From assembly GCF_964204645.1 (NCBI RefSeq), contig NC_134025.1, positions 31,588,001 to 31,652,000 on the forward strand: DNA of 64,000 bases. The letters are read 5' to 3'. Positions 12,381-23,625 of the stretch are shown in pieces (positions within the stretch are counted from its first letter, which is position 1; every line of letters starts with the position of its first letter). A program made the translations under genes and the position numbers. The notes below the pieces were generated by a model that was not told where the DNA came from, searched no databases, and was given only the letters and a program-made list of their open reading frames with translations. The DNA is from Tubulanus polymorphus (lineage: Eukaryota; Nemertea; Palaeonemertea; Tubulaniformes; Tubulanidae).

Positions 12381-14990
12381 ATGGCAGGGGTAACAGTTGT
12401 AACTCAGAGTTTAGTTGAACTGACTGTTACGAGTTCTATAAACTCGTTTGGAACAGAAAGAAGATTTGAAAAGAGTTTAACGATCGCCGCTTTAAAGGTA
12501 TTACACTCTTCTCATCATCAATTTAATTTTATTACGTCAAATTGTTGTTTAAATGATTGATATTGATATTTCAGAATAAGTTAGAGATTTTAACGGGAGG
12601 ATCAGCAGGATCTATGCAATTAGAACTGTATGATAGAAATAATCAACTAGTTGGTCGTTTAAGCGATGATGAACAGTTGTTAGGGTTTTATCCAGTAGAG
12701 GATCGTATGAGGTTACATGTATGTATCACTCTCCTTACTGCAGTCAAAACTTCTTCCGATACTTCGTTACATTACTCTCTTTTTTAGTCTAAATTTTGTA
12801 TTGTCTTAATAAATTAACTACTAAGTGTTTAAGTCATCAATTACTGAAGTCATCTCTTATTTTTGAGTCCCAATTTGTATTTGTAATTCAATTTACTAAG
12901 TGTTTAAGTCATTGTTTGTAATTCAATTTTTTAAGTCATCATTTTGATAAGTTGTCAGTTGAATAACCATCTCATACACATTAGTTTCACAGTTTAAATA
13001 TCAAATTGATTTATAAGTGAAACTGTTTTGTATTGATTATTATCATCATGAATGGTTAGATGATTACTCTATTTTTGATTCACAATTTTGTATTGTCTTA
13101 TTAATAAATTAAGTCGTGTGTTAAGTGTTTAAGTCGTCATTTGAATAAGTCGTCCCATTACTGAGGTCATTTCTATTTTTGAGTCCCAATTTTTATTTCT
13201 AATTCAATTTTTACTAACAGTAAGTGTATAAGTCATTGTATACATAAGTCGTTAATCATGACCTTTTCAGCACCTGTTTCACAGTTTAAATATTAAATTG
13301 ATTTATAAGTGATTATTATTATTATGAACAGGTTATAGATAATACGATGGCTAAAGGAGAATTTGAAGATGTTTCACAAGTTGAGAAGTTTGAATTAACG
13401 GATGAACAGTACGCGCAGAAACAAGGTTTGAATATTAACTGAATTCATTGTCGAGTTTAAATTTAATTCCGGTTGAAACTAAATGGAAATTGTTTTTTCT
13501 AATTTTAGATTCTGTTCGCGCTTTCAAACAAAAGATGAAAATGGGGCAATTTAAAGAAATCGATCCAGAAGAAATTAAGAGGAAAGAAGAGGAGAAGAAG
13601 AGTAAATTAGCAGAAGAGGAAGAAGCTGCCAATAAAATCAAGATAAACGATAGGTTAGAAATTTATTCTCGCTCCTTGCTAGAAATGACTCCTCCAGCAG
13701 AGCCGTCGGAAGGAACTTTTCAGTGGCGACGCTTATTTCTGAGGGGGGTCTGGGACCCTTCCTTAGAAAAATTTTGAAAATTAAATCGCCGGAGATGCGT
13801 TTTGGGGCCATTTCACGGTCTCATTCACAGAAGCATGAGAAGTCGTGAGCCAACCACCTAGTACAGAGAACGACGAGCTGCTACGCGGTACAGCGCTGTG
13901 CTTTTGAAAACATTTTTGTTAAGCAAAAAAGTGGGGCGGCTTTGGCCGCTGCTGCCGCCCCTGTTCCAACGGCCCTGTCCAGTCATGTGACAACTATTTT
14001 AACTGTATGATTTGTTGTACTGTAAATAAATTTGTCAATTTTTAATTTGTAGATGTGAAGTTAAAGTTCAAGGTCAACCTACTAAACGTGGAACAGTTAA
14101 ATATGTCGGTCAGTGTCAGAACAAGATTCTTCTCTCCCTCCTCTCTCCTCTCCTCTCCTTCCTCTCTCCTCTCCTTCCTCTCTCCTCTCCTCTCCTACCT
14201 CTCTCCTCTCCTTCCTCTCTCCTCTCCCCTCTCCTCTCCTACCTCTCTCCTCTCCTTCCTCTCTCCTCTCCTCTCCTACCTCTCTCCTCTCCTTCCTCTC
14301 TCCTCTCCTCTCCTACCTCTCTCCTCTCCTTCCTCTCTCCTCTCCTCTCCTACCTCTCTCCTCTCCTTCCTCTCTCCTCTCCTCTCCTACCTCTCTCCTC
14401 TCTCCTCTCCTCTCCTTCCTCTCTCCTCTCCTCTCCTACCTCTTCCCTTCCTCTCTCCTCTCTCCTCTCTCCCCTTCCCTTCCTCTCTCCTCTCCTACCT
14501 CTCTCCTCTCCTTCCTCTCTCCTCTCCTCTCCTACCTCTTCCCTTCCTCTCTCCTCTCCTTCCTCTCTCCTCTCCTCTCCTACCTCTCCCCCTCTCCTCT
14601 ACTCTCTCCCCCTCTCTCCTCTCCTCTCTCCTCTCCTTCCTCTCTAGTCTCTCCTCTAACTTGAATTTTATATTGTATTGTAGGTTTAACAGATTTTAAA
14701 CCCGGTTATTGGGTCGGTGTTCAATATGACGAACCGTTGGGCAAAAATGATGGAAGGTAAATATATGAAAACAGTCGAATCATCATCTCTCCTCCTCACT
14801 TTCCTCTTTACCTCTTCACCTCCTCCTCCATTCGTAAATTGATTCAGGTTTTCGTATATATTTCAGTGTTCAAGGTAAACACTATTTCACGTGTCAACCG
14901 AAATATGGTGGATTTGTGAAACCGAATCAAGTGACTGTGGGTGATTTCCCCGAGGACGATTTATGTTTATCCGATGATGATGAAATGTGA
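12381..14990 (+). CDS. TBCB: Tubulin-folding cofactor B (CAP-Gly protein)
   Basis: Tubulin-folding cofactor B binds alpha-tubulin after CCT release and works with TBCE (family knowledge); cytosolic. Seven exons: 12381-12497, 12575-12718, 13332-13425, 13509-13653, 14053-14108, 14684-14756 and 14867-14990, giving 250 aa (human about 244). Residues 1-90 form the ubiquitin-like domain. Exon 4 encodes a Lys/Glu-rich coiled coil. The C-terminal CAP-Gly domain is clear: [26 protein letters not shown], then YFTC and KYGGFVKP. The protein ends in an acidic tail, DDDEM, as expected for an EEY/F-like CAP-Gly partner. The CAP-Gly domain is split by the 575-bp intron 14109-14683, which is largely a CT-rich satellite. 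Reading through the exon 4 donor at 13654 keeps a frame open for about 40 codons into repeat-like DNA; I treat that as intron. Confidence 0.95.
14132..14650. repeat. Pyrimidine-rich minisatellite in TBCB intron 5
   Basis: Long array of CCTCTCTCCTCTCCTT and CCTCTCCTACCTCT variants with a higher-order period near 34 bp, filling most of the intron that splits the CAP-Gly domain. Long Ser/Leu/Pro ORFs across it are composition artefacts. The strand bias is complete (plus strand CT only). Confidence 0.9.
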
Positions 14991-15146
14991 AGCTCCTCCC
15001 CCTGCCTCTCTCTCACCTCTCTCGCACCTCCCCTTGCCTCTCTCACCCCCCGCCTCTCTCCTCAGCTTCATAAACTCAATATTATAATACATCACTTTTC
15101 TATTAAATTACTAAAACAATGACAAACATGTGATCAGATATCGGTG

Positions 15147-15152
15147 AATAAA
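15147..15152 (+). promoter_or_regulatory. Poly(A) signal, TBCB
   Basis: AATAAA lies 157 bp after the TBCB stop, in an AT-rich stretch between two convergent genes. Confidence 0.5.
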
Positions 15153-15219
15153 TTATTTTTATTTTTTAATAAAAATTGCTTACTTTTCATTTGAAAATTT
15201 ATAAATAGTTGTTTAGTGG

Positions 15220-15225
15220 TTTATT
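15220..15225 (-). promoter_or_regulatory. Poly(A) signal, TPM-domain gene
   Basis: TTTATT on the plus strand (AATAAA on minus) lies about 160 bp downstream of the stop of the minus-strand gene at 15386. The two 3' ends are therefore very close, with possible overlap of transcripts. Confidence 0.4.
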
Positions 15226-15385
15226 TGATTAATACTAGTTGAAACTTTACACAGCACAATGCAATGGAATGGAATGATATTTACAAATGTCCCGGCGCGA
15301 TATTTACAAAATGCTGAAAATTTGGCAAAATTGAAGATTGTTTATGAATCTGACAATAATAAAACCTGAGACAGAGATTCATAGT

Positions 15386-18313
15386 TTAAGCCGTTACTCC
15401 GGTATTAGTAGCCTCTACTCCGGCGTTATCGTCGTTTAAAGTTAATTCTTCTTTATCGTCGGTGGTTTGTGGATTATTTATTTTCATACGTCCGGAGAGT
15501 CCCGCAAATCCCGTCGTTACTAAGCTCTTAGCAGACGTGTTTGTTGCGTTGTTAATGTATTGATTTGAACGTAAAGCCGACCAGGAATGAGATGTCGGGA
15601 ATCGTCTCTGAGCGACGGCAGCCGTTGAATACGACGGAGCGTAGTGGAATTTACGTTTACGCCGGATCTCGTGATATCGTCTTCGAATACATTCAATTAT
15701 CATAAACACCACGGAAACTAAAACAATAACGGCGAATAACGATCCTAAAACGATACCAGCCGTCGTCCCGTGTTCCCACGTATCGCTACATTCACCTTTT
15801 AATGTATTCATCCTGAAAATAAACATCCACAAAATTAGACATCGTAAACTCCATTATTCTCGAGACACAATTAATCTATTCTGATCTGTAGACTCAATTG
15901 ATCTATTCTGATCTGTAGACTCAATTGATCTATTCTGATCTGTAGACTCAATTGATCTATTCTGATCTGTAGACTCAATTGATCTATTCTGATCTGTAGA
16001 CTCAATTGATCTATTCTGATCTGTAGACTCAGTTGATCTATTCTGATCTGTAGACTCAATTGATCTATTCTGATCTGTAGACTCAATTGATCTATTCTGA
16101 TCTGTAGACCCAATTGATCTATTCAGGGGCTGGTTGCATAGTCATTACTTAGACTTTAGACCAGTCTAAGACCAGCTTAGTTCTATAACCAATCTAACAA
16201 CTTAAGACCAGTCTCAGACCAACTTAGTTCTATAGCCAATCTAACAACTTAAGACTAGTCTTAAGATTTAAGACCACTTTTGGACTTTATGCAACTGGTC
16301 TCTGATCTGTAAACAAATTGAAGATAAAGTTTATTTTTGTGAAAGTTTTAGAGGTTTATCTAAAACGAATCTTCAAACAGTGATGTTATTTTCAAAAAAA
16401 CTTAATATTACTAATAAATGTAAGGAACAGGAGCCTGTTGCACAGTCGTGACTTAAGTCAAAAAGTGGTCTTAAATCTTAAGACTGATCTGAAGTTGTTA
16501 GACTGGCTATAGAACTAAGTTGGTCTTAGACTGGTCTTAAGACTAAGTCATGACTATGCAACCGGCCCCAGGAACTAATCAATCGCTTTTACATAAAGTT
16601 TGAAATATCATCCGATTGTTTGATTATTAATGGTAACACATACGCGTAATCTTTCAGCATAGATTCAAGTCCTAACGCCCACATACTAGCAGCAGCCGTG
16701 AAATATTTCCGAGCTCGAGCGTAAAATCTGTTAGAACATTCTTCAGTTATAATTTCTTTAGCCTTCGAACCAACGCTTGAATAAACCTGAAAATAAAAAC
16801 AATCATGATTAATATCCCACGGATTCAAACAGTTTTTATGTAACTAAGAATCGGCAAAAACCTACATTTTTTCTCTTGTATTCGGTTATTATGAGAATTA
16901 ATACATCATTTTCGCAATGACCGAAATTCCATAACTTTCTTAAATCATCGGCGAATTTCTGCATTAATTCCTCGGATTCATCGGATCTGAAATCAAAATC
17001 ATCATAACATCAATCGGAGGACGTCGTCACTAATTTTGAACACAGTTTTCGGATCGGTTTTATTCAGATTTTCATTTATTTCATACAAAAATTTCAGGAA
17101 GTTATTTCTATTCAAATGAGAACATAATTCTGATTTGCAGTCGCAGGTAATCTGAACTGAGTGAGTTCTAATGAATCCAGTTCTACAGTTGTGAGTTCAG
17201 CATTTAAAAATGAACTGATTCTAACTCAGAGTTAACTCTAACTCACAACTGTGAAACTGGCTCCAGTTCTACAAGGTCCACTTCCACAGTTCTGAGTTAA
17301 GATTTGACCCTGGGTTAAAACATTGAAAATGAACTAACTTTAACTCAGAGTTAACTCTTAACTCACAACTGTGGAACTGGGTACAGGGATGTGAGATACT
17401 GAATATTAAATTTCATTTCTGTCATTTAACTCATTGAAAATAAACTGATTCTAGCTCAGAGTTAACTCTCACTCACAACTGTCGAACCGGGTCCTGTATT
17501 TTGTCAAGCAGGGCGCAAAATAATCCAAGGCAAGTGAGAGTATTAGTTGACTTACTCCTGTTTCCAATGAAGTTTAGGAACGATAGCTATAGAGAACATG
17601 TATCCATGTTTATCAGCGGGACAATCGCTGTCACATGGACATGTCGAATTTTTACGTATTGAATCAATCATCCCATCGAGAACATCAGCTGTAAAATAAT
17701 CAAACATCAACCATCAAAATGTCTGACTCAAGTTTTCACTGAACAACTTTTTAATGTTTTATGGACTCCTAGTTTGCATCACTTTATTGTTCGTTTTGGA
17801 TCTTGGTTTCCCAAGACTATAACCCTATTATTCATTCCTTATCTCACCGAGATACCACCGAGGCGCTTTATGGTGGAGAGTAATGAAAATTCATAATTTC
17901 TGTTGTAAGTCGAGTATTCACTGTTAATTACTATTAGAACAGTCAAAACGTTGTAACTAATTCGAGGTAACATTTCAGGAGTCATTTCTTAGTTTTTCTT
18001 ACTAAATAATCTAAGATAAATTGTATAATCGCTGTGTGGTTGACGTACCATCCTGATAGGCTAAAGCTTCACTAGGATCACAGATATAAGATACATGTTG
18101 TCTACGTCCGCAGTGAGTTATATCAATACGAGGGTTCGGGAATGTCTCCGCGCTCCACACTGTTGGTACTACCCATTGTGTACTGTTTGTTCGAGTAGTT
18201 TCTTCTGTTGTTGATGTTATATTTCTATCAGAGCTGGAGGAAAGGTCGGGTTGGTTTACTCCAACTACTCCAAGAAGCCACCATGAATAACAGAACAATA
18301 TATACACCTTCAT
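15386..18313 (-). CDS. TPM-domain single-pass membrane protein, MOLO1-like
   Basis: Five exons: 18049-18313, 17556-17688, 16866-16986, 16593-16786 and 15386-15812, giving 379 aa. A signal peptide (MKVYILFCYSWWLLGVVGV) is followed by WSAETFPNPRIDITHCGRR and YICDP, which resemble the start of the TPM domain in nematode MOLO-1 (modulator of levamisole receptor). Cysteines TCPCDSDC and a long alpha/beta segment follow. The last exon carries one hydrophobic helix (GIVLGSLFAVIVLVSVVFMI) and a basic tail, RRRYHEIRRKRKF, so the topology is extracellular TPM domain, one TM and a cytosolic tail of about 100 residues. Exon 4 could read into a stop at 16589, but the donor at 16592 splices in frame to the TM exon. 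A role in receptor modulation is inferred from the family only. The start is the ATG at 18313; an upstream GTG frame is not used. Confidence 0.8.
15873..16126. repeat. 27-bp minisatellite in the last intron of the TPM gene
   Basis: About nine near-perfect copies of a 27-bp unit containing TCTGTAGACTCAATTGATC. Because 27 is divisible by three, a spurious minus-strand ORF runs through it. Confidence 0.93.
16124..16303. mobile_element. Foldback element, same family as 8888-9032
   Basis: CAGGGGCTGGTTGCATAGTC starts the copy and TTATGCAACTGGTC ends it. It abuts the 27-bp satellite. Confidence 0.7.
16430..16572. mobile_element. Foldback element, same family, third copy
   Basis: Begins GGAGCCTGTTGCACAGTCGT and ends TGACTATGCAACCGGCCCCA. 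It lies 20 bp from the TPM-gene exon ending at 16593. Confidence 0.75.
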
Positions 18314-18760
18314 ATTCACAAAGTCAATTGATTACCTGGAAAAAAGGAATGGAAATTCTAAGAAAAAGGAGCCTTTAAGTTAACTGCTGCGGTTTATTTG
18401 TAGGTTGTACCTAGGATACTGACTGGGTTTTGATTTTGGACCCCTAGCTATCGTGACGAACCCCTGTGATTGTGACAAGCCACAGCGGCCGTAAAAATGT
18501 TTTTTAACTCACTACGGAGGGGTTTCCTGAACAAGGCGTAATGACGTCATTGAGGATTCCCGTTTATTCCTAAATCACGGTCGTAGTCGTTAGGATCAGT
18601 AACCCGGGACTTTGGACACGACCCCTACGGAAAGTTTTACTTTATCATATCAACGGATGTCTTTCTAAATTTGTCAAAAATATCCGAAAAAAGCAGCAGC
18701 AATGAAATAAACAATATCGCGTATTTTGAGATTAACTTTTTGTGAATTCTACGAGATTTT
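18314..18760. other. Upstream region of the TPM gene, no feature recognised
   Basis: Non-coding sequence between the divergent TPM-domain gene and the 33-bp satellite. It should hold the minus-strand promoter, but I see no convincing motif. Confidence 0.4.
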
Positions 18761-18764
18761 GTTG

Positions 18765-19115
18765 GCCTGGTGAATAAACGTAGTTACCCTAGTGTCGGCC
18801 TGCTTTATAAACGCAGTTATCCTAGTGTTGGCCTGTTTAATAAACGCAGAATCCCTAGTGTTGGCCTGGTGAATAAACGCAGAAACCCTAGTTTTGGCCT
18901 GTTTAGTAAGCGCAGAAACCCTAGTGTTGGCCTGTTTAATAAACGAAGAAACCCAAGTGTTGGCCTGGTGAAAAACGCAGAAATCTTAGTGTTGGCCTGT
19001 TTAATAAACGCAGAAACCCTAGTGTTGGCCTGGCGAATAAACGCAGAAACCCTAGTGTTGGCCTGGTGAATAAACGCAGAAACCCTAGTGTTGGCCTGCT
19101 TAATAAACGCATAAA
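18765..19115. repeat. 33-bp minisatellite
   Basis: About ten copies of a roughly 33-bp unit with the core GTGTTGGCCTGTTTAATAAA followed by CGCAGAAACCCTA. ORFs on both strands follow the period and are not genes. Confidence 0.92.
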
Positions 19116-19145
19116 CCTTAACTTAGAAGCCACAATATTCACCAG

Positions 19146-19290
19146 AACTCTATGGTCTAGTGGTAGACACTCTGGTTTGGCACGTGAGAGACCCGAGTTC
19201 GAGTCTCAGCCGAGTTAGGGTTAGGGTTATTCTGGAACTAGGGTTAGGGTTATGGTGAAGCTAGGGTTAGGGTTACTGAACAGCACTGGT
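19146..19290 (+). mobile_element. tRNA-derived SINE-like element followed by TTAGGG-like repeats
   Basis: The A box is TGGTCTAGTGG and the B box is GAGTTCGAGTCTC. The acceptor ends AACTC and GAGTT can pair, but the anticodon arm is degenerate, so this is tRNA-like rather than a functional tRNA. It runs into three GCTAGGGTTAGGGTTA-type blocks. A second copy lies at 46382-46550 on the other strand. Confidence 0.6.
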
Positions 19291-19294
19291 ATCC

Positions 19295-20870
19295 AAGGGC
19301 TAAATACCGACCGGTTTTGCTGCTGGTAGGGCTGGTTGATTATATTTTTATCCCTTTTTTTCATTTAAGATATTTCCTTTCGTACGGATTGTATACTAAG
19401 TTGGTTCCTTGAGATATTGGCTTAATTATTGGACGTAGAGTGTTAGCACCAAGCGCGATAGATTCCGTTTTGGAACCTGAAGCGATCGATAAAATCTCTA
19501 ATAAAAGTCATCATTTAACAACTAATTCTCATTCTGTATAATTCTAAGTGATATCTTTTATTCTGTAAAATTGTTATAGTTTTCGAGCGAAACCTTCACA
19601 AAGAATAAACAACAAGATCAGCAGGGGCACGTGATGGCTAGCGGCCTGTAATATTCGTTTGTGAATGATACAATGAATTTTTTTCCAAAAATACAAATTA
19701 ATCGGCTTGATTAGCCTAGAAATCAGTCATTTACACACAGAAGCAAAGTTACTTTAAATCAATTGTTTTCCTTCATCTCACTACAAGCCATCAAGCCAGG
19801 TCATCCTCCACACTCACTAGTAGAGCCGGCGAGCGCCCGTTTTGAGGAAAGAAGCTATTTCTCATCCAAACCCTGGAACCCGTTGTCAAGGATAATTTTT
19901 CCCACTGTTGACTGCATTTCCCAACAAACCACAGGCACCTGGTCACAGTCGTCAGGGGCCAGACTGCGCCCGGGGGTCTAGTCCAAGAACTCGACTCACG
20001 TGCCGGGGTCTCGGGTCCAGATCAGGGAGACCGACGGAGTGACCGATAGGATCACGGTGGCCGTGTTCTTCGCTGCAGGCCGGAACTTAGTTTTGCCCCC
20101 GCCCCCGGTCGCCACACCGCCGGAGGGGATGGTCAATTTCAGTTTCTTAAATCAATTTAGGCCTTAGTGAAACTGGGCCCAGTACAACTAATTCAAATCA
20201 AACCATAAAGATACAATAAAAAGGCTTCATACAGTCCATAGACCCTAGCGTATTTTTATGGGGTCGGGGACGGGCCGCATATAATGTCCGCGACCGGTAA
20301 TTAGTGAACTAAATTCCTGACCGTTATTTAGGGACACCCAAATCAATTCAATGAAAAATCCTGACTGACTCGTTCGCTAATTAGTTTAGCCTATCTCGAG
20401 TAAATGATGCTCTAGGCGGTACAGGTTTCGGGTAGGAATATTCCTGAAACGATGGTTATGTTTTAGTCCATTCGAAAAAATCCATAAAATAACAGTTCCT
20501 CCTTTGTGTGATTCTTAGTTCTATTTCATCTTTATGTTATAATTTATGAGTTTAATTGTAAGCTGGAGTGATCTACGCCTACCATACTGTTTGATGAGAT
20601 ACCCCAACCCTTCATGCCTTTCCCGCTGCCATTAGACGTTTTCAAATTTCAGAGGTTGATTCAATCAATATTTCGGAGGTTCGTAAAACATCAGTTTGTT
20701 CAATTTACTGTGTATAATTATCAAAGCTGAATGTGATAGTGAATTCAGATGTTTAAGAAAGATATCAATTTCAACAAACTGAGATTGTGAAAGGAATCTT
20801 AAAAACGGGATCGGATCGAGAGGTAATCAATTAAATTATATTTTATTCATTGTCTCGCTGGTTTATATTT
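19295..20870. other. Intergenic stretch upstream of HYLS1, no gene seen
   Basis: About 1.5 kb without a supportable coding region. A GC-rich patch lies near 19960-20130. A GAAACTGGGCCCAG end near 20160-20178 may be a decayed foldback element. The HYLS1 5' UTR exon and promoter are probably here, because the acceptor at 20873 precedes the ATG by one base. Confidence 0.4.
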
Positions 20871-20874
20871 CAGA

Positions 20875-22952
20875 ATGACGAGTTCAAACGCGCCGCAACA
20901 AGATATCTATAATTTTAGTAAAGATGAAATTCGTCAGGAACTGGAGAAATTAGGATACTGTAACGTTTCAGACGAAAGACTTCATGAATTCAAGAAAGGT
21001 AGAGTAGACAATGCCTGTTAGTAGAAGATTCTGAAGAGAGCCAGCAGAGACAGAGAGGCTAAAATTCTAATTTTCAGGGGGGCCACATTAGTAAAGTGAC
21101 CTCAGATTAATCATTGGAGCTTTAATACTGTCCATCTGGTTTAAGGAAAGTGTCTCTATAACTGCCTACAGTCTACGCAACTCTGAAATATTTAATTTTT
21201 TATATTTGCAGATTTAGATAGTTTAGTGCAGAATATGTCCGGAGGGTCGGAGACTGTCTCCGAGGCAGGGGGCGCCTCTTCACCAGTGTTGAATACCGGT
21301 GGCGCCACCACTGATGATAGTTACGGTGCAGATATTCAAGTAATGGGCGTCGACCCGAGCATGAGGAGAAATAGAAACACTTATGATACTTATAACAGAG
21401 CAGCCGGTTCGCAACCAATCAGAGCCCCCGATTACACAACTGAACCAATCAGAGCCCCCGATTACAGAACGCAACCAATCAGAGGACAGGATTACAAGAC
21501 TGAACCAATCAGAGCCCCCGAATACAGTACACAACCAATCAGAGGACAGGATTACACAACTGAACCAATCAGAGCCCCCGATTACAGAACGCAACCAATC
21601 AGAGGACAGGAATACAGGACTGAACCAATCAGAGCCCCCGATTACAGAACACAACCAATCAGAGGAGAGGAATACAGGACTGAACCAATCAGAGCCCCTG
21701 ATTACAGAACACAACCAATCAGAGGAGAGGATTACAGAACTGAACCAATCAGAGGGCAGGATTACAGATTTAATGATTACAGGCCCTCGACTGATTACTA
21801 TCAACCGATGTCTGTTAATATTAAATACAATACTGCACAGCCTGGTTATTTAACGAGTCCTAAAGGTTCAAGGTCAGCCCCATCGAGTCCGACTAAATCA
21901 GTAGTGAGCACCGACACCGACCCAGAAAAAAAATTCATCAAGAGAAAAGTTTTAAGGTAATTTATTTTGTAGATCAGAAGTTTGTAATATTAACCAGTTT
22001 TAACTTAAATGCTCAATTCATTCAGTGCCTGGGGAATACTCTGGGTTTGTTTAGGTTTTAGGTTAAATCTGGCCTCAATTCTACGTGAGGTCGTGTTACA
22101 TGTGGAACTGGGTTTAGAGGAACTTGTTTCAAACTCTTGTTTCTAAATATTTGATAATTTCAACTTTTGATGAATTTCATTTATAGAAAAATAAATGGAG
22201 AATCAATAATTGATGAATCGATTCAAGAAACTGATTCAGGTGAGAATCTACCGATTCATTGATTCACTCCGTCTGTAATAACGTAACCATGACGATGATT
22301 TCTATTTATTTACAACAGATGAAGTATCATTATTGAGAGATAGTTTCCATGTGAACCGAGATGAATCGTCAGCTCCGCGTCGACCGTTAACGGCACTCGT
22401 AAATATCTATTATAAACAATCGAAATTATCGTCTCCTGTATTTTTATCATATTTTAAAGCGAATGATTTATTTTTCTCTGTTTTTTAGGGAATTCCTCGA
22501 GTTGACAATAAATCTAATTTACCGTCAGTAATCTACCCGATGATCGACCATCCTCACACGCGTAATCTAAAACGATGCGATCCGGTAAATAGGGGTAACC
22601 AGTATCGCGAGGCTTGGGACTCGCAACGAGCTCCCGGAGAAAAACAACATAAATCACTAAGATGGAACATCAGAGAAAACATGCTCTATCACGACACTGT
22701 CGTGAAAGTAAGTCGATCGATCCCTGCGGCCTCAGAGAATATTTATTGGTCCAATGCGCACGTCTTCACGATTTCACTTTCTTTCGCTTAAACTCAGATT
22801 TATAATGATTTATTTTGTAGAAAACTCAAAGAGTTTACGTTGCTAACGACTACGTGATTCCTACCGAGAAGAAACGTAAATCTTTGCGATGGCAGATCAG
22901 ATCCGATTTAGCCGCCGGTAAAATGCCCGGTTCCGGTTACCACAGCGACTGA
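20875..22952 (+). CDS. HYLS1: HYLS1 centriolar and ciliogenesis protein, repeat-expanded
   Basis: HYLS-1 is a centriole outer-wall protein needed for basal bodies to form cilia (family knowledge). Six exons: 20875-20998, 21212-21956, 22187-22239, 22319-22398, 22489-22707 and 22821-22952; 450 aa against about 299 in human. The N-terminal conserved block is DIYNFSKDEIRQELEKLGY with HEFKKDLDSL. The C-terminal HYLS1 region has CDPVNRGNQYREAWDSQRA, PGEKQHKSLRWNIRENML, RVYVANDYVIPTEKKR and KSLRWQIRSDL. The extra length comes from exon 2, where residues about 107-230 are a repeat with units PIRAPDYRTQ and PIRGQDYRTE. The acceptor TTTCAG sits immediately before the start codon, so an untranslated upstream exon is expected. 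The poly(A) signal is at 23276. Confidence 0.93.
21409..21771 (+). repeat. 30-bp coding minisatellite inside HYLS1 exon 2
   Basis: Twelve 30-bp units of the form CAACCAATCAGA plus GCCCCCGATTACAGAA, alternating two subtypes (RAPDY and RGQDY/RGEEY). It encodes a Pro/Arg/Tyr/Asp decapeptide repeat. All substitutions and changes keep the frame. Other frames and the antisense strand are also open because of the period. Confidence 0.95.
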
Positions 22953-22991
22953 TAGACGGCCCGATTGTTGTAAATAGTGATGATATAGTAT

Positions 22992-23215
22992 TGTACTGGT
23001 GGTAGTTTGAGGCCGGACCTCGCTCTCAGTAGTACTGTACTGGTGGTAGTTTGAGGCCGGACCTCGCTCTCTGTAGTACTGTACTGGTGGTAGTTTGAGG
23101 CCGGACCTTGCTCTCTGTAGTACTGTACTGGTGGTAGTTTGAGGCCGGACCTCGCTCTCTGTAGTACTGTACTGGTGGTAGTTTGAGGCCGGACCTCGCT
23201 CTCTGCAGCTGGTTC
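22992..23215. repeat. 44-bp tandem repeat in the HYLS1 3' UTR region
   Basis: Five copies of a 44-bp unit starting TGTACTGGTGGTAGTTTGAG, just after the HYLS1 stop and before its poly(A) signal, so probably transcribed in the 3' UTR. Confidence 0.93.
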
Positions 23216-23275
23216 TGCTTTTATAAATAACCTGTGTCTATTATAAACCTTTAATTGTATCTAATTCTGTATGAA

Positions 23276-23281
23276 AATAAA
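23276..23281 (+). promoter_or_regulatory. Poly(A) signal, HYLS1
   Basis: AATAAA lies 324 bp downstream of the HYLS1 stop. The convergent DEX1-like gene ends at 23626. Confidence 0.5.
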
Positions 23282-23625
23282 CTGTGAATTTTACTGTAGA
23301 AAAAAGAAACACGTGTTTTTCATCGGTTCTTTCAAAGAGGAATTCACTGATTGTAAATCAACACAACGAGATCCTACACCTCACAGGGCAGAGCATCAAT
23401 CCATGACGTTCCCTTCAGGCGAATGTCGTCTGCGCTGAGGTCCGTTGGTAGTAACAAGCGCCCCCTAGTGAGAGGAATGACTCAAAAACTGCCCACAAAA
23501 TATTTGAAAAATATCTGCTATACTTTTAAGTGCATACTTTAATTTACAAAAATAGAAATATATTCTGACAACATTTCTGCAGTAAGCGATGATGAACACA
23601 GTGAGAATGGAGGGTTTATTGAGTG

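Noticed and set aside
14055..14699. Long Ser/Leu/Pro ORFs in two frames
   Set aside because: Produced by the CT-rich satellite in the TBCB intron; the splice-consistent exons lie on both sides.
16589..16828. TPM gene ending at the TAA after SDDISNFM
   Set aside because: A GTAAAA donor one base into that stretch joins in frame to the TM exon at 15812, giving the expected MOLO1-like topology.
19146..19220. Functional tRNA gene
   Set aside because: A and B boxes are present, but the anticodon arm does not fold canonically and a similar copy exists at 46480-46550; treated as SINE-like.
21280..21853. Antisense and second-frame ORFs over HYLS1 exon 2
   Set aside because: Shadows of the 30-bp repeat.
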